13,903 nucleotides of DNA, taken from assembly GCA_964589635.1 (NCBI GenBank), contig CAZPRI010000016.1, positions 1-13,903 of the forward strand, read 5' to 3'. Positions within the stretch are counted from its first letter, which is position 1. Each line of letters starts with the position of its first letter. The position numbers and the translations under genes were made by a program. Below are positions 1 through 6,381 of the stretch, piece by piece. This stretch comes from CAZUCU01 sp964589635 (GTDB lineage: Bacteria > Patescibacteriota > Minisyncoccia > Phycocordibacterales > JAACPR01). The notes beneath the pieces were generated by a model, which made no database searches, was not told the DNA's origin, and saw only the letters and a program-made list of their open reading frames with translations.

Positions 1-405
1 GAGGTTGGTGTTTCATCATTCAATCCAATTGTTACTCAAAGGACTGCGAAACAAAATTCTATAATCAATGAGGACCGATTAAAGAAAATTTTAGTCGAGG
101 CAACTGAGCAGTCAGAGAATTCTTTCCTCCCCCAAATGAACACTGTCTCTACACTAGATAAAGTTATTCAAAATTTAAATCCAAAAAATACTTTTGTGTT
201 TCACACGAAAGGAGAACTGTTAAACATATGTGATTTGAAATTTTTTTCAGAGACAAATATTATAATTGGTCCGGAAGGAGGGTGGGCCGAAGAAGAACTA
301 GAAACACTAAAAGACAAAAAATTTAGTTTCTACAAAGTTGGTGAAGGAGTCCTTAAAACTGAAACCGCAGCGATCGTTATTCCGTTTTTGTTTTTGGCAA
401 ATTGA
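1..405 (+). CDS. rsmE: 16S rRNA m3U1498 methyltransferase RsmE, 3' end (partial)
   Basis: RsmE methylates N3 of U1498 in 16S rRNA using S-adenosylmethionine. Only the C-terminal part is here; the frame is open from base 1, so the gene starts upstream of the window. The fragment is the SPOUT-fold methyltransferase domain. It shows the E-A-T-E-Q-S motif, then I-G-P-E-G-G-W, then the family C-terminal motif G-E-G-V-L-K-T-E-T-A-A. The last two motifs form the trefoil-knot cofactor site in this family. The ATG at 136 is internal, because conserved family sequence lies upstream of it in the same frame. The gene ends at TGA 403-405, just before a shared terminator, and is convergent with tig. Family assignment is firm; activity is inferred from motifs. 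Confidence 0.93.
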   Translation, partial: EVGVSSFNPIVTQRTAKQNSIINEDRLKKILVEATEQSENSFLPQMNTVSTLDKVIQNLNPKNTFVFHTKGELLNICDLKFFSETNIIIGPEGGWAEEELETLKDKKFSFYKVGEGVLKTETAAIVIPFLFLAN

Positions 406-413
406 TATTTTAA

Positions 414-450
414 TAGAAAAAGCGGCGACCGAAGGTCGCCGCTTTTTCTA
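414..450. terminator. Bidirectional intrinsic terminator between rsmE and tig
   Basis: A perfect 17-bp inverted repeat (arms 414-430 and 434-450) has a 3-base loop GAA. The GC-rich core is flanked by an A-run on one side and a T-run on the other, so it reads as a terminator on both strands. It lies between two convergent genes, as expected for a shared terminator. Confidence 0.93.
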
Positions 451-505
451 TTTCTTTAGAAGTTCTTTATAACTTCTTTAGAACTTTTTTGTATACTATT
501 TTCAA

Positions 506-1561
506 TTAAAGATTGTCTAAGAAGTCAAAAACTTTTTGGTTTGATAGAACGTTAGTCACATAAACTCTTGCAACGTTTTCGTCTACATCTTGGTGGTGGT
601 TTTTTAGATTTTCTACCTCCTTCTCAATTTCTTTTTCGTCTGCTTTTATTTTTTCTTCTCTAGCAATCTTTGGAAGTATTAGATTCATCTTTGCTCTTTT
701 TTCAGCATCAGCTTTCCATTCTTTTTTCAGATCTTCTTCTGTTTTTTTAATCTCATTTAAGTACTCTTCAAACTTCATCTTGAACCCCTCAACCTTTGCT
801 TTAAACTCATGAAGCATTCTTTCCTGTTCTTCTTGAATCAAAACTTCTGGCATTTGTATTTCTGATTCAGAAATTATTTTTTCCATAATCTCCATTCTTC
901 TTTTTTGAGACAGGTGTGTTTTTTTATCTACAGAAATATTTTCTTTTAATTTATTTTTGAAGTCTTCTACATTTTTAAAGTCTCCCAAAGTCTTAACAAA
1001 TTCATCATCAAGTTCAGGTAGATCCTTCTCGCAGTCCTCACATTTTCCTTCTTCATCATGTTTATGTTCGTGACTTGCTTTTGCTCTACTTTTTCTCAGG
1101 TGCTCAATGTAGTCTTCAACTTCTTTTTCTGTCGCATCTGTATCTTTTGGTTTTTCAATTCCTTGTGCAATTTTTTTGTAGTCAGCGAGTTTTACCTCTG
1201 GCATTAAGGTTGCTTCAATTTTAATTTCAGGATCAGTATCTGGAACCAATTTCACAATTGAAATATTTGGCATTGTAATAACATTCATTTTTTCTTCTTC
1301 AAGAATTACTGGAACAATTGTATTGATTGCTTTGAAAGTATTCTTCTCCCAGATAGACACTTCTCCAACTTTTTCAATCACTTTATCTTGAGGAGCTTTC
1401 CCTTTTCTAAAACCATCAATCTCAACATCTTGTCGTAGATCAGAAATCGTTTGGTCCCGATGAGAGTTTACAAATTCTTTACCAATAGAAACTGTCATTG
1501 AAATAATTGAATCTTTTGGATCTGCTTTTTCTAAAACTTTGTATTTTTTATTTTCGCTCAT
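506..1561 (-). CDS. tig: Trigger factor lacking the PPIase domain
   Basis: Trigger factor is the ribosome-bound chaperone that meets nascent chains at the exit tunnel. The N-terminal ribosome-binding domain is clear, with the signature GFRKGKAP at residues 50-57. The C-terminal part (about 181-351) is the helical chaperone domain and opens with the typical LPELDDEF motif. The protein has 351 residues, against about 430 in E. coli. The missing stretch is the FKBP-like prolyl isomerase domain that normally sits between the two. In its place is a short linker (about 140-180) with H164, H166, H168, C174 and C177, which could bind a metal. No Shine-Dalgarno sequence is obvious before ATG 1559-1561. 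The gene appears to be a single-gene unit ending at the terminator shared with rsmE. Identity is secure; metal binding is conjecture. Confidence 0.92.
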   Translation of the reverse strand: MSENKKYKVLEKADPKDSIISMTVSIGKEFVNSHRDQTISDLRQDVEIDGFRKGKAPQDKVIEKVGEVSIWEKNTFKAINTIVPVILEEEKMNVITMPNISIVKLVPDTDPEIKIEATLMPEVKLADYKKIAQGIEKPKDTDATEKEVEDYIEHLRKSRAKASHEHKHDEEGKCEDCEKDLPELDDEFVKTLGDFKNVEDFKNKLKENISVDKKTHLSQKRRMEIMEKIISESEIQMPEVLIQEEQERMLHEFKAKVEGFKMKFEEYLNEIKKTEEDLKKEWKADAEKRAKMNLILPKIAREEKIKADEKEIEKEVENLKNHHQDVDENVARVYVTNVLSNQKVFDFLDNL

Positions 1562-1573
1562 GTTTTTAAAATA

Positions 1574-1642
1574 AGAAGTAAAAAGTGAGAAGTGAGAAGT
1601 ATCTATTTTGGCTTTCCTTCTCGCTTTTCGCTTTTCGCTTTT
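1574..1642 (+). repeat. Purine/pyrimidine short-repeat hairpin upstream of tig
   Basis: The left arm (about 1574-1599) is built from AAGTGAG-type units. The right arm (about 1617-1642) is built from CTTTTCG units repeated three times. The arms are complementary apart from a few positions, most of them G-T wobbles if read as plus-strand RNA. In the minus-strand tig leader those positions become A-C mismatches, so the structure would be weaker there. The loop is 17 bases. No T-run follows on the plus strand, so it does not look like a terminator. Function unknown. Confidence 0.5.
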
Positions 1643-1690
1643 CTCTAATAATTAAGGGCAGTTTAACCAAATTAAAATATTTTGCAAATT

Positions 1691-1720
1691 AAAAACCCTT
1701 CGTTGTAACGAAGAGTTTTT
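1691..1720 (-). terminator. Intrinsic terminator after the 222-aa membrane protein gene
   Basis: The stem CTTCGTT/AACGAAG (1698-1704 with 1707-1713) extends past one mismatch into AAAAAC/GTTTTT (1691-1696 with 1715-1720). On the minus strand it ends in a T-run just beyond the stop codon of the gene at 1727. Confidence 0.8.
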
Positions 1721-1726
1721 TAAATA

Positions 1727-2395
1727 CTAAAGTCTGCTAACAGGTGTTGGCATCTCAGGAATATTAATTCCTGCATCATGCAGAAATCTTTTACTTTCAG
1801 AATCCTCTCCAAAACAAGTATCGTGTTTTTGTGATGTTCCGCTTTCTTTATCACAGACTTCAGACAAGACAATTGCGACAACTCCATCAATAAGATCTCT
1901 TTCAGAGATTGCGTTCTTACTACTGACAAACTTAATCTGAATAGATCTTAAACCTTTCTTTCTATACACATCGCTTTCCTTAATTTCATCGACAAAAGCT
2001 TTTGTGACTTCTAGAAATATTGGTTCTGATTCTGGTAATTCAGCTGAACTTGGCAGGGCAGAGATATGGGCAAACCAGATTTCCTGTTCAGTCCCTATAT
2101 TTAAGTAAACAGACTGAATCCAAGCATATGAACCAATCTTGAAATCTTCTAGATAACGTTTCCTACTAATCATTGGTCGAACAATATAGCTGACATATAC
2201 ACTTAAGACCACTGAGAACATAATCATCAGCCCTAGTTGTTGACCGTAGCTATTAAATTCTAATGTGCCCGATGATCCTTGAAAAGGAATAGGTGCCAAA
2301 ATGAGCCCTGCTAACATAAAACAAAATATAACTATTTGAGCATAAAGCATCTTCCTTACGTTACTCTTTTTATAAAGTAGTTTTGTATTTTTCAT
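1727..2395 (-). CDS. Unknown protein with two membrane segments
   Basis: I do not recognise a family. The 222-residue protein has a basic N-terminus, then two hydrophobic segments at about residues 17-36 and 54-72, separated by a short loop with prolines and glycines. A soluble domain of about 150 residues follows, beginning with basic residues (R73, R78, K79, R80). By the positive-inside rule both ends should be cytoplasmic, with a small external loop; this is inference. The soluble part is mixed alpha/beta in appearance and has cysteines near residues 182 and 195. An AGGA lies about 13 bases before the ATG, wider than a usual Shine-Dalgarno spacing. The gene sits alone between two terminators, so it is probably transcribed from a promoter in the short gap 2396-2422. 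Confidence 0.75.
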   Translation of the reverse strand: MKNTKLLYKKSNVRKMLYAQIVIFCFMLAGLILAPIPFQGSSGTLEFNSYGQQLGLMIMFSVVLSVYVSYIVRPMISRKRYLEDFKIGSYAWIQSVYLNIGTEQEIWFAHISALPSSAELPESEPIFLEVTKAFVDEIKESDVYRKKGLRSIQIKFVSSKNAISERDLIDGVVAIVLSEVCDKESGTSQKHDTCFGEDSESKRFLHDAGINIPEMPTPVSRL

Positions 2396-2422
2396 TTTTT
2401 TGAACGGTTCCTATCGAGATTA

Positions 2423-2460
2423 AAATAAAAACACTCCGTGATCACGGAGTGTTTTTATTT
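2423..2460. terminator. Perfect-stem intrinsic terminator after the 103-aa TM protein gene
   Basis: An 18-bp perfect inverted repeat (2423-2440 with 2443-2460) has GATC at the tip. The core ACACTCCGTG is flanked by A/T runs, so it can act on both strands. It lies 16 bases past the stop of the minus-strand gene at 2476 and ends that operon. Confidence 0.92.
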
Positions 2461-2475
2461 AGTGTTTTTTGCCTG

Positions 2476-2787
2476 TTACAGATTACTGAATTCTTCATCT
2501 ATAGCCTGAAGATCAGAGTCTATAGCCTCAAAATCTATTGCTTCCAACTCAGCGTCTATCTGATTCACGTCTTCAATAAATCCTTCCTCATTATCAGATT
2601 CCATAATTTCAGTATTTATTTTTTCTATCTGTGTGCTCCAAAAGTAAATACCTCCTATAGCAATAATGAAAATAATTATTATTGATCCAATTATTGGCCC
2701 GATTTTAGAATCTTTTTCTTGGAAAACAATTGCTTGTGGTTCTTTGTTTTCTCCTGGTACTTTATTTATATCTTTTTTTTCTTCCAT
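2476..2787 (-). CDS. Small single-span membrane protein with acidic tail
   Basis: This 103-residue protein is of unknown family. A charged N-terminus of about 28 residues is followed by one strongly hydrophobic segment (about 29-50, rich in isoleucine and glycine). The C-terminal region (about 53-103) is very acidic, with repeated A-I-D/E units such as EAIDFEAID. No cleavage site is evident, so it is probably a membrane anchor with the acidic tail outside; topology is inferred. Its ATG lies 10 bases after the stop of the secreted coiled-coil gene upstream (2798-3601), so the two form an operon. The acidic tail could pair with that protein's basic/acidic helix, but this is speculative. Nothing suggests an enzyme. 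Confidence 0.75.
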   Translation of the reverse strand: MEEKKDINKVPGENKEPQAIVFQEKDSKIGPIIGSIIIIFIIAIGGIYFWSTQIEKINTEIMESDNEEGFIEDVNQIDAELEAIDFEAIDSDLQAIDEEFSNL

Positions 2788-2797
2788 ATTTTATTAT

Positions 2798-3601
2798 TTA
2801 ACCTTCTAATTCAACCTCCTGACTAGATCTCTGAAAATTAATTTCATCTTTCATTGTAGAGACAAGGTTCCTAAAAGAATCTCTGATTTCTTTTATGTCA
2901 TCTCTTACAGAAGAAGCTATGTCTTTTATTGCATCTTTTGAAACTTCTTCCTGTGCAAGCTCTTCATTAATTGACGATTCGGCTGAATCAATAACAGTTT
3001 TCACGGCCGCAATCTCATCCTTAATATCTTCTAGCAGGGCAGAAGTGTCACCTAAATCGATACCTTTTTCTTCGATCTCATTAATCTTTGCTTCAATCCT
3101 AGAAACAAATCCTTCGAGAGAAGCTACAACATTACTTAATGAGTTAGAAATGTTTTCAACTCTTTTTCCTACATTTTCTTTTCTTTGTTCAGTTAGTGCT
3201 TCTCTTCTATCATCTCTTCTTGCTCTAATTTCTTCAAACTTAGCTTCTCTCTCTTCCTTTCTATCTTCTATTTTCTCTTTTCGCTCTTCTTTTCTCGCTT
3301 CCATTTTTTCAATTCTTTCTTCTTTTCTCTGTTCCAAACCTTCAACTCTACCTTCTCTTCTTTGTTCAATGTTTTCAATCCTATCCTCTCTTTTCTCTTG
3401 TAGGTCGGCAACTCGTAGATCCTTTTTTTCCTGCAAATCACTGACTCTTAAATCCCTTTGCTCAATTCTATTCTCCGCTCCTATCTCAAACTTTTCTTCA
3501 AGCCTAGCCCTTCTTTCTTGAAGACTATCTGAATCCTGAGCATTTACAGACATAGCCACAAAAAGAAAAACTGGAACCAATAACAATATTTTTGTTTTCA
3601 T
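2798..3601 (-). CDS. Secreted coiled-coil protein with hendecad repeats
   Basis: This 267-residue protein is of unknown family. Residues 1-22 are a signal peptide (basic start, hydrophobic core, cleavage after V-N-A-Q or V-N-A). Residues 50-126 are seven consecutive 11-residue units of the form [DE]-x-R-[VI]-x-x-[LIMF]-x-x-[RK]-[RK]. Hydrophobics fall at unit positions 4 and 7, for example V53/L56, V64/L67, I75/I78, V86/L89 and I97/M100. Eleven-residue periodicity suggests a nearly straight or slightly right-handed coiled coil; with so much Arg and Glu a lone stable helix is also possible. The rest (about 135-260) looks helical with more ordinary spacing. It is followed 10 bases later by a small TM protein gene. 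A structural or spacer role at the cell surface is an inference. Confidence 0.82.
   Translation of the reverse strand: MKTKILLLVPVFLFVAMSVNAQDSDSLQERRARLEEKFEIGAENRIEQRDLRVSDLQEKKDLRVADLQEKREDRIENIEQRREGRVEGLEQRKEERIEKMEARKEERKEKIEDRKEEREAKFEEIRARRDDRREALTEQRKENVGKRVENISNSLSNVVASLEGFVSRIEAKINEIEEKGIDLGDTSALLEDIKDEIAAVKTVIDSAESSINEELAQEEVSKDAIKDIASSVRDDIKEIRDSFRNLVSTMKDEINFQRSSQEVELEG
3224..3454 (-). repeat. Seven 33-base coding repeats (11-residue units)
   Basis: Within the secreted coiled-coil gene, codons 50-126 form seven in-register units of 33 bases. They have diverged at the DNA level but keep the amino-acid pattern, consistent with old tandem duplication followed by selection on the helix pattern. 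Confidence 0.8.
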
Positions 3602-3633
3602 TTCGATTTAAACACTAAACTTATAATAGAATT

Positions 3634-3642
3634 ATTATATCA
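3634..3642 (-). promoter_or_regulatory. Extended -10 promoter for the coiled-coil/TM operon
   Basis: On the minus strand TGATATAAT is an exact extended -10 box (TGnTATAAT). It lies 32 bases before the ATG at 3601, implying a leader of about 25 bases. It directly abuts the ppa terminator, so no room is left for a conventional -35 outside that hairpin. A weaker TATTATAAG follows at 3620-3628. Confidence 0.6.
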
Positions 3643-3678
3643 AACAAAAAGGCGGACCTTTGGTCCGCCTTTTTGTTT
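3642..3678. terminator. Perfect-stem terminator after ppa
   Basis: A 17-bp perfect inverted repeat (3642-3658 with 3662-3678) has loop TTT, core GGCGGACC/GGTCCGCC and flanking A and T runs. It ends the minus-strand nusA-ppa operon 13 bases past the ppa stop and insulates the next operon. Confidence 0.93.
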
Positions 3679-3690
3679 ATTCTTATTAAT

Positions 3691-4227
3691 CTATTTTTCA
3701 AACTTTTCTTTATATAGTTTTATAGATTTTTTAATTGCCTTTATTGCTTCTGTCTTATTTCCGATTCCGTTTATTTTAACAATATGTTTTTCACCATTTA
3801 GAGTTTTATATGTTTCAAAGAAGTGAACAATTTCATCTATTTTATGATTATTTATATCCTTTATTGCCCTAACATCATCCCATCTCTTATCGTCTGTTGG
3901 AACTCCAATAACCTTATAATCAGAATCATTATTATCAATCATCTCGATAACTCCAATTGGCCTAACTTTAACCAAAATTCCTGGATGCAGAGGCCATGTT
4001 GTCAAAACAACAACATCAAGTGCATCCCCATCATCCCAAAGAGTTTGCGGAGCAAAACCGTAATCAACAGGGTAGGCTGCAGTAGAATAATTAGCCCTAT
4101 CTAGTTTAATCAATCCTGTCTCCTTATCCATTTCGTACTTATTTGTTGACCCTTTTGGAATCTCAATAATTACATTAATCTCGTTTGGTGATTTTTCACC
4201 AACTCCTACATCGTGCCAAAGGTTCAT
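3691..4227 (-). CDS. ppa: Inorganic pyrophosphatase, family I
   Basis: It hydrolyses pyrophosphate to two phosphates in the cytoplasm, pulling biosynthetic reactions forward; the enzyme needs magnesium. The length (178 residues) is normal for the bacterial family I enzyme. The motif EIPKGSTNKYE (22-32) supplies the substrate lysine region. YPVDYGF (52-58) is followed by the metal-binding aspartates in DDGDALDVVVL (D65/D66, D68, D71). The family signature usually has proline or glutamate where A69 stands; the aspartates themselves are intact. A further acidic patch (DNNDSDYKVIGVP) carries the next metal ligands. The ATG lies only 7 bases after the nusA stop, so it is the second gene of a nusA-ppa operon and is probably translated by coupling. 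A perfect terminator follows. Confidence 0.95.
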   Translation of the reverse strand: MNLWHDVGVGEKSPNEINVIIEIPKGSTNKYEMDKETGLIKLDRANYSTAAYPVDYGFAPQTLWDDGDALDVVVLTTWPLHPGILVKVRPIGVIEMIDNNDSDYKVIGVPTDDKRWDDVRAIKDINNHKIDEIVHFFETYKTLNGEKHIVKINGIGNKTEAIKAIKKSIKLYKEKFEK

Positions 4228-4234
4228 ATAATTA

Positions 4235-5518
4235 TTATTTATTATCTTCTAATTCTTCTGTATTTTCTGAAGCTTTAGTTTCTTCTTGTGTAGTATTGCC
4301 AACTTCCTTCTCCTCAATAATCTCATCATTTTTTTCTTCAATAGTTTCTTTTACAGGTACTTCTTCAGTATTTTCTTCATCTTCAGGAAGATCCACGGAC
4401 TGAATATCAATTTTCCATCCAGTAAGTTTTGCAGCAAGTCTTGCGTTTTGACCTCCTTTACCGATTGCAAGAGATTGTTGATCTCCTGAAACAAAAACTG
4501 TCGCTACTTTCATAGATGTTTCTGGTGTATCAAAATCAGGAACTTCCTTGGTTTGAACCTCAATAATTTGAGCGGGGGATAAAGCCTCTTCAATAAATTC
4601 AATTGGGTCTTCTGACCATTCAATGATATCGATTTTTTCTCCTCCTAGTTCGGACATGATAGTGCTTACTCTCACACCTCTTTGTCCAACAAGTGCTCCA
4701 ACAGGATCAACATGATCGTCGTTTGAAGCGACAGCAATCTTTGATCTTGCCCCAGCCTCTCTAGCGATAGCCTTAACCTCAACAATTCCTTGTGAAAGTT
4801 CTGGAACCTCTGAGAAAAATAGCTGTTCTAAGAATTTAGGATGAGACCTGGAAAGCTTAAGAAAAACTCCTCTTGGACTTTCTTCTACTTTATAAAGATA
4901 CGCTCTCACTCTTTCTCCTTGTTTGAATCTTTCTCCTGGAATCTGTTCATCGTACCCAAGATATCCAATAGCTCTTCCCATATCTAGATAAACTGCACCT
5001 CTTTCCATTCTTTGAACAGTTCCTGAAACAATTTGCCCTTCGTTTTCACCGTATTCTCCCATTACAGAAACTTTTTCAGCCTCTCTAATTTTTTGCATGA
5101 TAACTTGCTTTGCTGTTTGTGAAGCAATTCTTCCAAAGTCAGACTTTTTCTCTAGCGGAAAGATTATTTCATCACCAAAGGCAGCATCTGCCTTAATAAA
5201 CTTAGCCTCGTTAGGTAAAATATGTTGTTCCTCATTAAATCTAATGTATGTATTTTCTTCTCCTTCGGCAACTTCTGGCATTTCATCCTCTTCATATAAA
5301 ATATGATCTGGATTTACCACAGTTTTAACCTGAAAGAAATCAACATCACCAGTATCAACATTAAACTCAGCATTAACAACCTGACCTCTTTTTCCGTATT
5401 CTTTTTTGTACGCACTTGCTAATGAAGACTCGATCGCATCTAGAACTTTCGCTCTAGGGACACCTCTTTCTTCTTCTAACTGCTCAAGCACTGAATTAAT
5501 CACTTTTAAATCAAACAT
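4235..5518 (-). CDS. nusA: Transcription termination/antitermination factor NusA
   Basis: NusA binds RNA polymerase and RNA and modulates pausing, termination and antitermination. I place the start at ATG 5516-5518 (427 residues, beginning MFDLKVINS), not at the in-frame TTG 6 bases upstream, because related NusA proteins begin this way. Domains in order are an N-terminal polymerase-binding domain (about 1-135, with an acidic insert), an S1 domain (about 140-205, GTVQRMERGAVYLDMG), then two KH domains. KH1 carries DPVGALVGQRGVRV; KH2 carries IGKGGQNARLAAKLTGWKI. The final 55 or so residues are an acidic, low-complexity tail in place of extra C-terminal repeats. It heads an operon with ppa, rather than the common rimP-nusA-infB arrangement, and has a leader hairpin suggesting attenuation. 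Confidence 0.95.
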   Translation of the reverse strand: MFDLKVINSVLEQLEEERGVPRAKVLDAIESSLASAYKKEYGKRGQVVNAEFNVDTGDVDFFQVKTVVNPDHILYEEDEMPEVAEGEENTYIRFNEEQHILPNEAKFIKADAAFGDEIIFPLEKKSDFGRIASQTAKQVIMQKIREAEKVSVMGEYGENEGQIVSGTVQRMERGAVYLDMGRAIGYLGYDEQIPGERFKQGERVRAYLYKVEESPRGVFLKLSRSHPKFLEQLFFSEVPELSQGIVEVKAIAREAGARSKIAVASNDDHVDPVGALVGQRGVRVSTIMSELGGEKIDIIEWSEDPIEFIEEALSPAQIIEVQTKEVPDFDTPETSMKVATVFVSGDQQSLAIGKGGQNARLAAKLTGWKIDIQSVDLPEDEENTEEVPVKETIEEKNDEIIEEKEVGNTTQEETKASENTEELEDNK

Positions 5519-5540
5519 ATTCAATTGTATTTAAACCTGT

Positions 5541-5572
5541 AAAAAACAAAGTCCGCCGTTTTGGGGCGAACT
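5541..5572 (-). terminator. Terminator-like hairpin in the nusA leader (possible attenuator)
   Basis: On the minus strand GTTCGCC (5571-5565) pairs with GGCGGAC (5557-5551) across a 7-base loop, with one G-U pair and one extra A-U at the base. TTTGTTTTTT (5550-5541) follows immediately. The hairpin lies downstream of the nusA promoter and upstream of its ATG, so it would act on nusA's own transcript. Confidence 0.65.
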
Positions 5573-5586
5573 CCTGTCGTAAAGCA

Positions 5587-5615
5587 ATAATATACCTTTA
5601 TTAAGGTATTGTCAA
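5587..5615 (-). promoter_or_regulatory. Sigma70-type promoter of nusA-ppa
   Basis: On the minus strand an exact TTGACA (-35, 5615-5610) is followed by a 17-base spacer and TATTAT (-10, 5592-5587). The predicted start of transcription near 5580 gives a leader of about 60 bases before nusA. It is the only promoter in the window with a clear consensus -35. Confidence 0.8.
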
Positions 5616-5624
5616 ATAAAAAAT

Positions 5625-5641
5625 CCAAGGTTGGACCTTGG
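5625..5641 (-). terminator. Small hairpin with T-run upstream of the nusA promoter
   Basis: A perfect 7-bp stem CCAAGGT/ACCTTGG with a 3-base loop is followed on the minus strand by ATTTTTT. By form it is a minus-strand terminator, although no minus-strand gene is seen upstream. It lies between two divergent transcription units and could equally be an operator palindrome or stop antisense transcription from the gene at 5690. Confidence 0.5.
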
Positions 5642-5689
5642 TAATATTGACTTCTATTAGAAATACTGTAACTTGTAAAAACTCTAGAT

Positions 5690-6277
5690 ATGCTATCTAG
5701 AGACAGCCTTGTCGCTGAACAAAGTACCTTAAATTCAAAAAAAATGCGTGTTGCAAATAAAAAATTCAGGATTATTGTTCCTGGAAGAGTTCGAAATCGT
5801 TTGAGTAAAACATGTTTTCGCCCAAACAGTATCCATTGCGCTGGAAATTTCAGTCTTTGGGAATCATCTGAAGACCTTCTCAAGGAACCTTCTGTAAAAG
5901 CTTTTATCATTGAGGAAGCTGAGGCCATCCTTAATGAGGGTAAAACTGGAGGAATCTACAGTGTGACTTATACACATACAGAAAATGTTGGATGGTCCAG
6001 CACTAACGATCGTATGAAGTATTCTCACCTGGATTTAGAAGATTTTTTTCCTAACAGGAAAAGCATGGCCATGCGGATCAATACTACTCGTAAAGATATC
6101 CTTGCACCCCTTACGAATGATATTACCTTTGTTCTCGAGCTCAGCTCTAGAAACGAAAGACCTTTCGTGGTAATCAAATCAATTTACCCAGGAAATGACA
6201 TTGGGGATTTGGAAGGAAATATTACCAAGAGAGAGGGAGTGGTTTTCTTTGATTGGAATCATCCTGGAGAAGAGTGA
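5690..6277 (+). CDS. Unknown soluble protein divergent from nusA
   Basis: I cannot assign a family with confidence. The 195-residue product has no signal peptide or membrane segment. The N-terminal 60 residues are basic (R, K). The middle contains GGIYSVTYTHTENVGWSSTND. The C-terminal third looks like a compact beta-rich domain with a hydrophobic strand (DITFVLELSS), then PFVVIKSIYPGNDIGDLEG and the ending REGVVFFDWNHPGEE. Histidine, aspartate and glutamate cluster at the end. The start is uncertain: ATG 5690 gives 195 residues and ATG 5744 would give 177. No Shine-Dalgarno sequence precedes either. A strong terminator follows the stop. The composed C-terminus with well-placed glycines and tryptophans argues for a real, conserved gene. 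It is transcribed away from nusA. Confidence 0.7.
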   Translation: MLSRDSLVAEQSTLNSKKMRVANKKFRIIVPGRVRNRLSKTCFRPNSIHCAGNFSLWESSEDLLKEPSVKAFIIEEAEAILNEGKTGGIYSVTYTHTENVGWSSTNDRMKYSHLDLEDFFPNRKSMAMRINTTRKDILAPLTNDITFVLELSSRNERPFVVIKSIYPGNDIGDLEGNITKREGVVFFDWNHPGEE

Positions 6278-6295
6278 TTTGCATATTTTTATATT

Positions 6296-6335
6296 CCGCG
6301 GAAAGCTTTTAGCTTTCCGCGGGATTTTTATTTTA
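6296..6335 (+). terminator. Intrinsic terminator after the 195-aa gene
   Basis: A 12-bp perfect stem CCGCGGAAAGCT/AGCTTTCCGCGG (6296-6307 with 6311-6322) with loop TTT is followed by GGATTTTTATTTTAT. It lies 18 bases after the stop codon and separates this gene from pilB. Confidence 0.92.
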
Positions 6336-6361
6336 TAAAACAGCAAGAAACTTATTTTCTT

Positions 6362-6370
6362 TGATATAAT
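6362..6370 (+). promoter_or_regulatory. Extended -10 promoter of pilB-pilC
   Basis: TGATATAAT matches the extended -10 consensus exactly; no -35 is visible. The box ends 11 bases before the pilB ATG at 6382, so the mRNA would start only a few bases before the start codon. No Shine-Dalgarno sequence fits in that space. Confidence 0.75.
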
Positions 6371-6381
6371 AATTACAACTT

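Noticed and set aside
3224..3454. Regular 33-base repeats considered as a CRISPR array
   Set aside because: The repeats are contiguous without spacers, diverged, and in frame within a coding sequence.
2895..3521. Long plus-strand open frame, Ser-rich
   Set aside because: It is the antisense of the Arg/Glu-rich hendecad gene; its low-complexity Ser/Leu composition is what that repeat gives when read backwards.
5519..5524. TTG start for nusA two codons upstream of the ATG
   Set aside because: The ATG at 5516-5518 gives the N-terminus typical of the family, and no ribosome binding site favours the TTG.
5521..5928. Minus-strand open frame of 135 codons upstream of nusA
   Set aside because: It runs across the nusA promoter, leader hairpin and the antisense of the 195-residue gene, and its product has no coherent domain.
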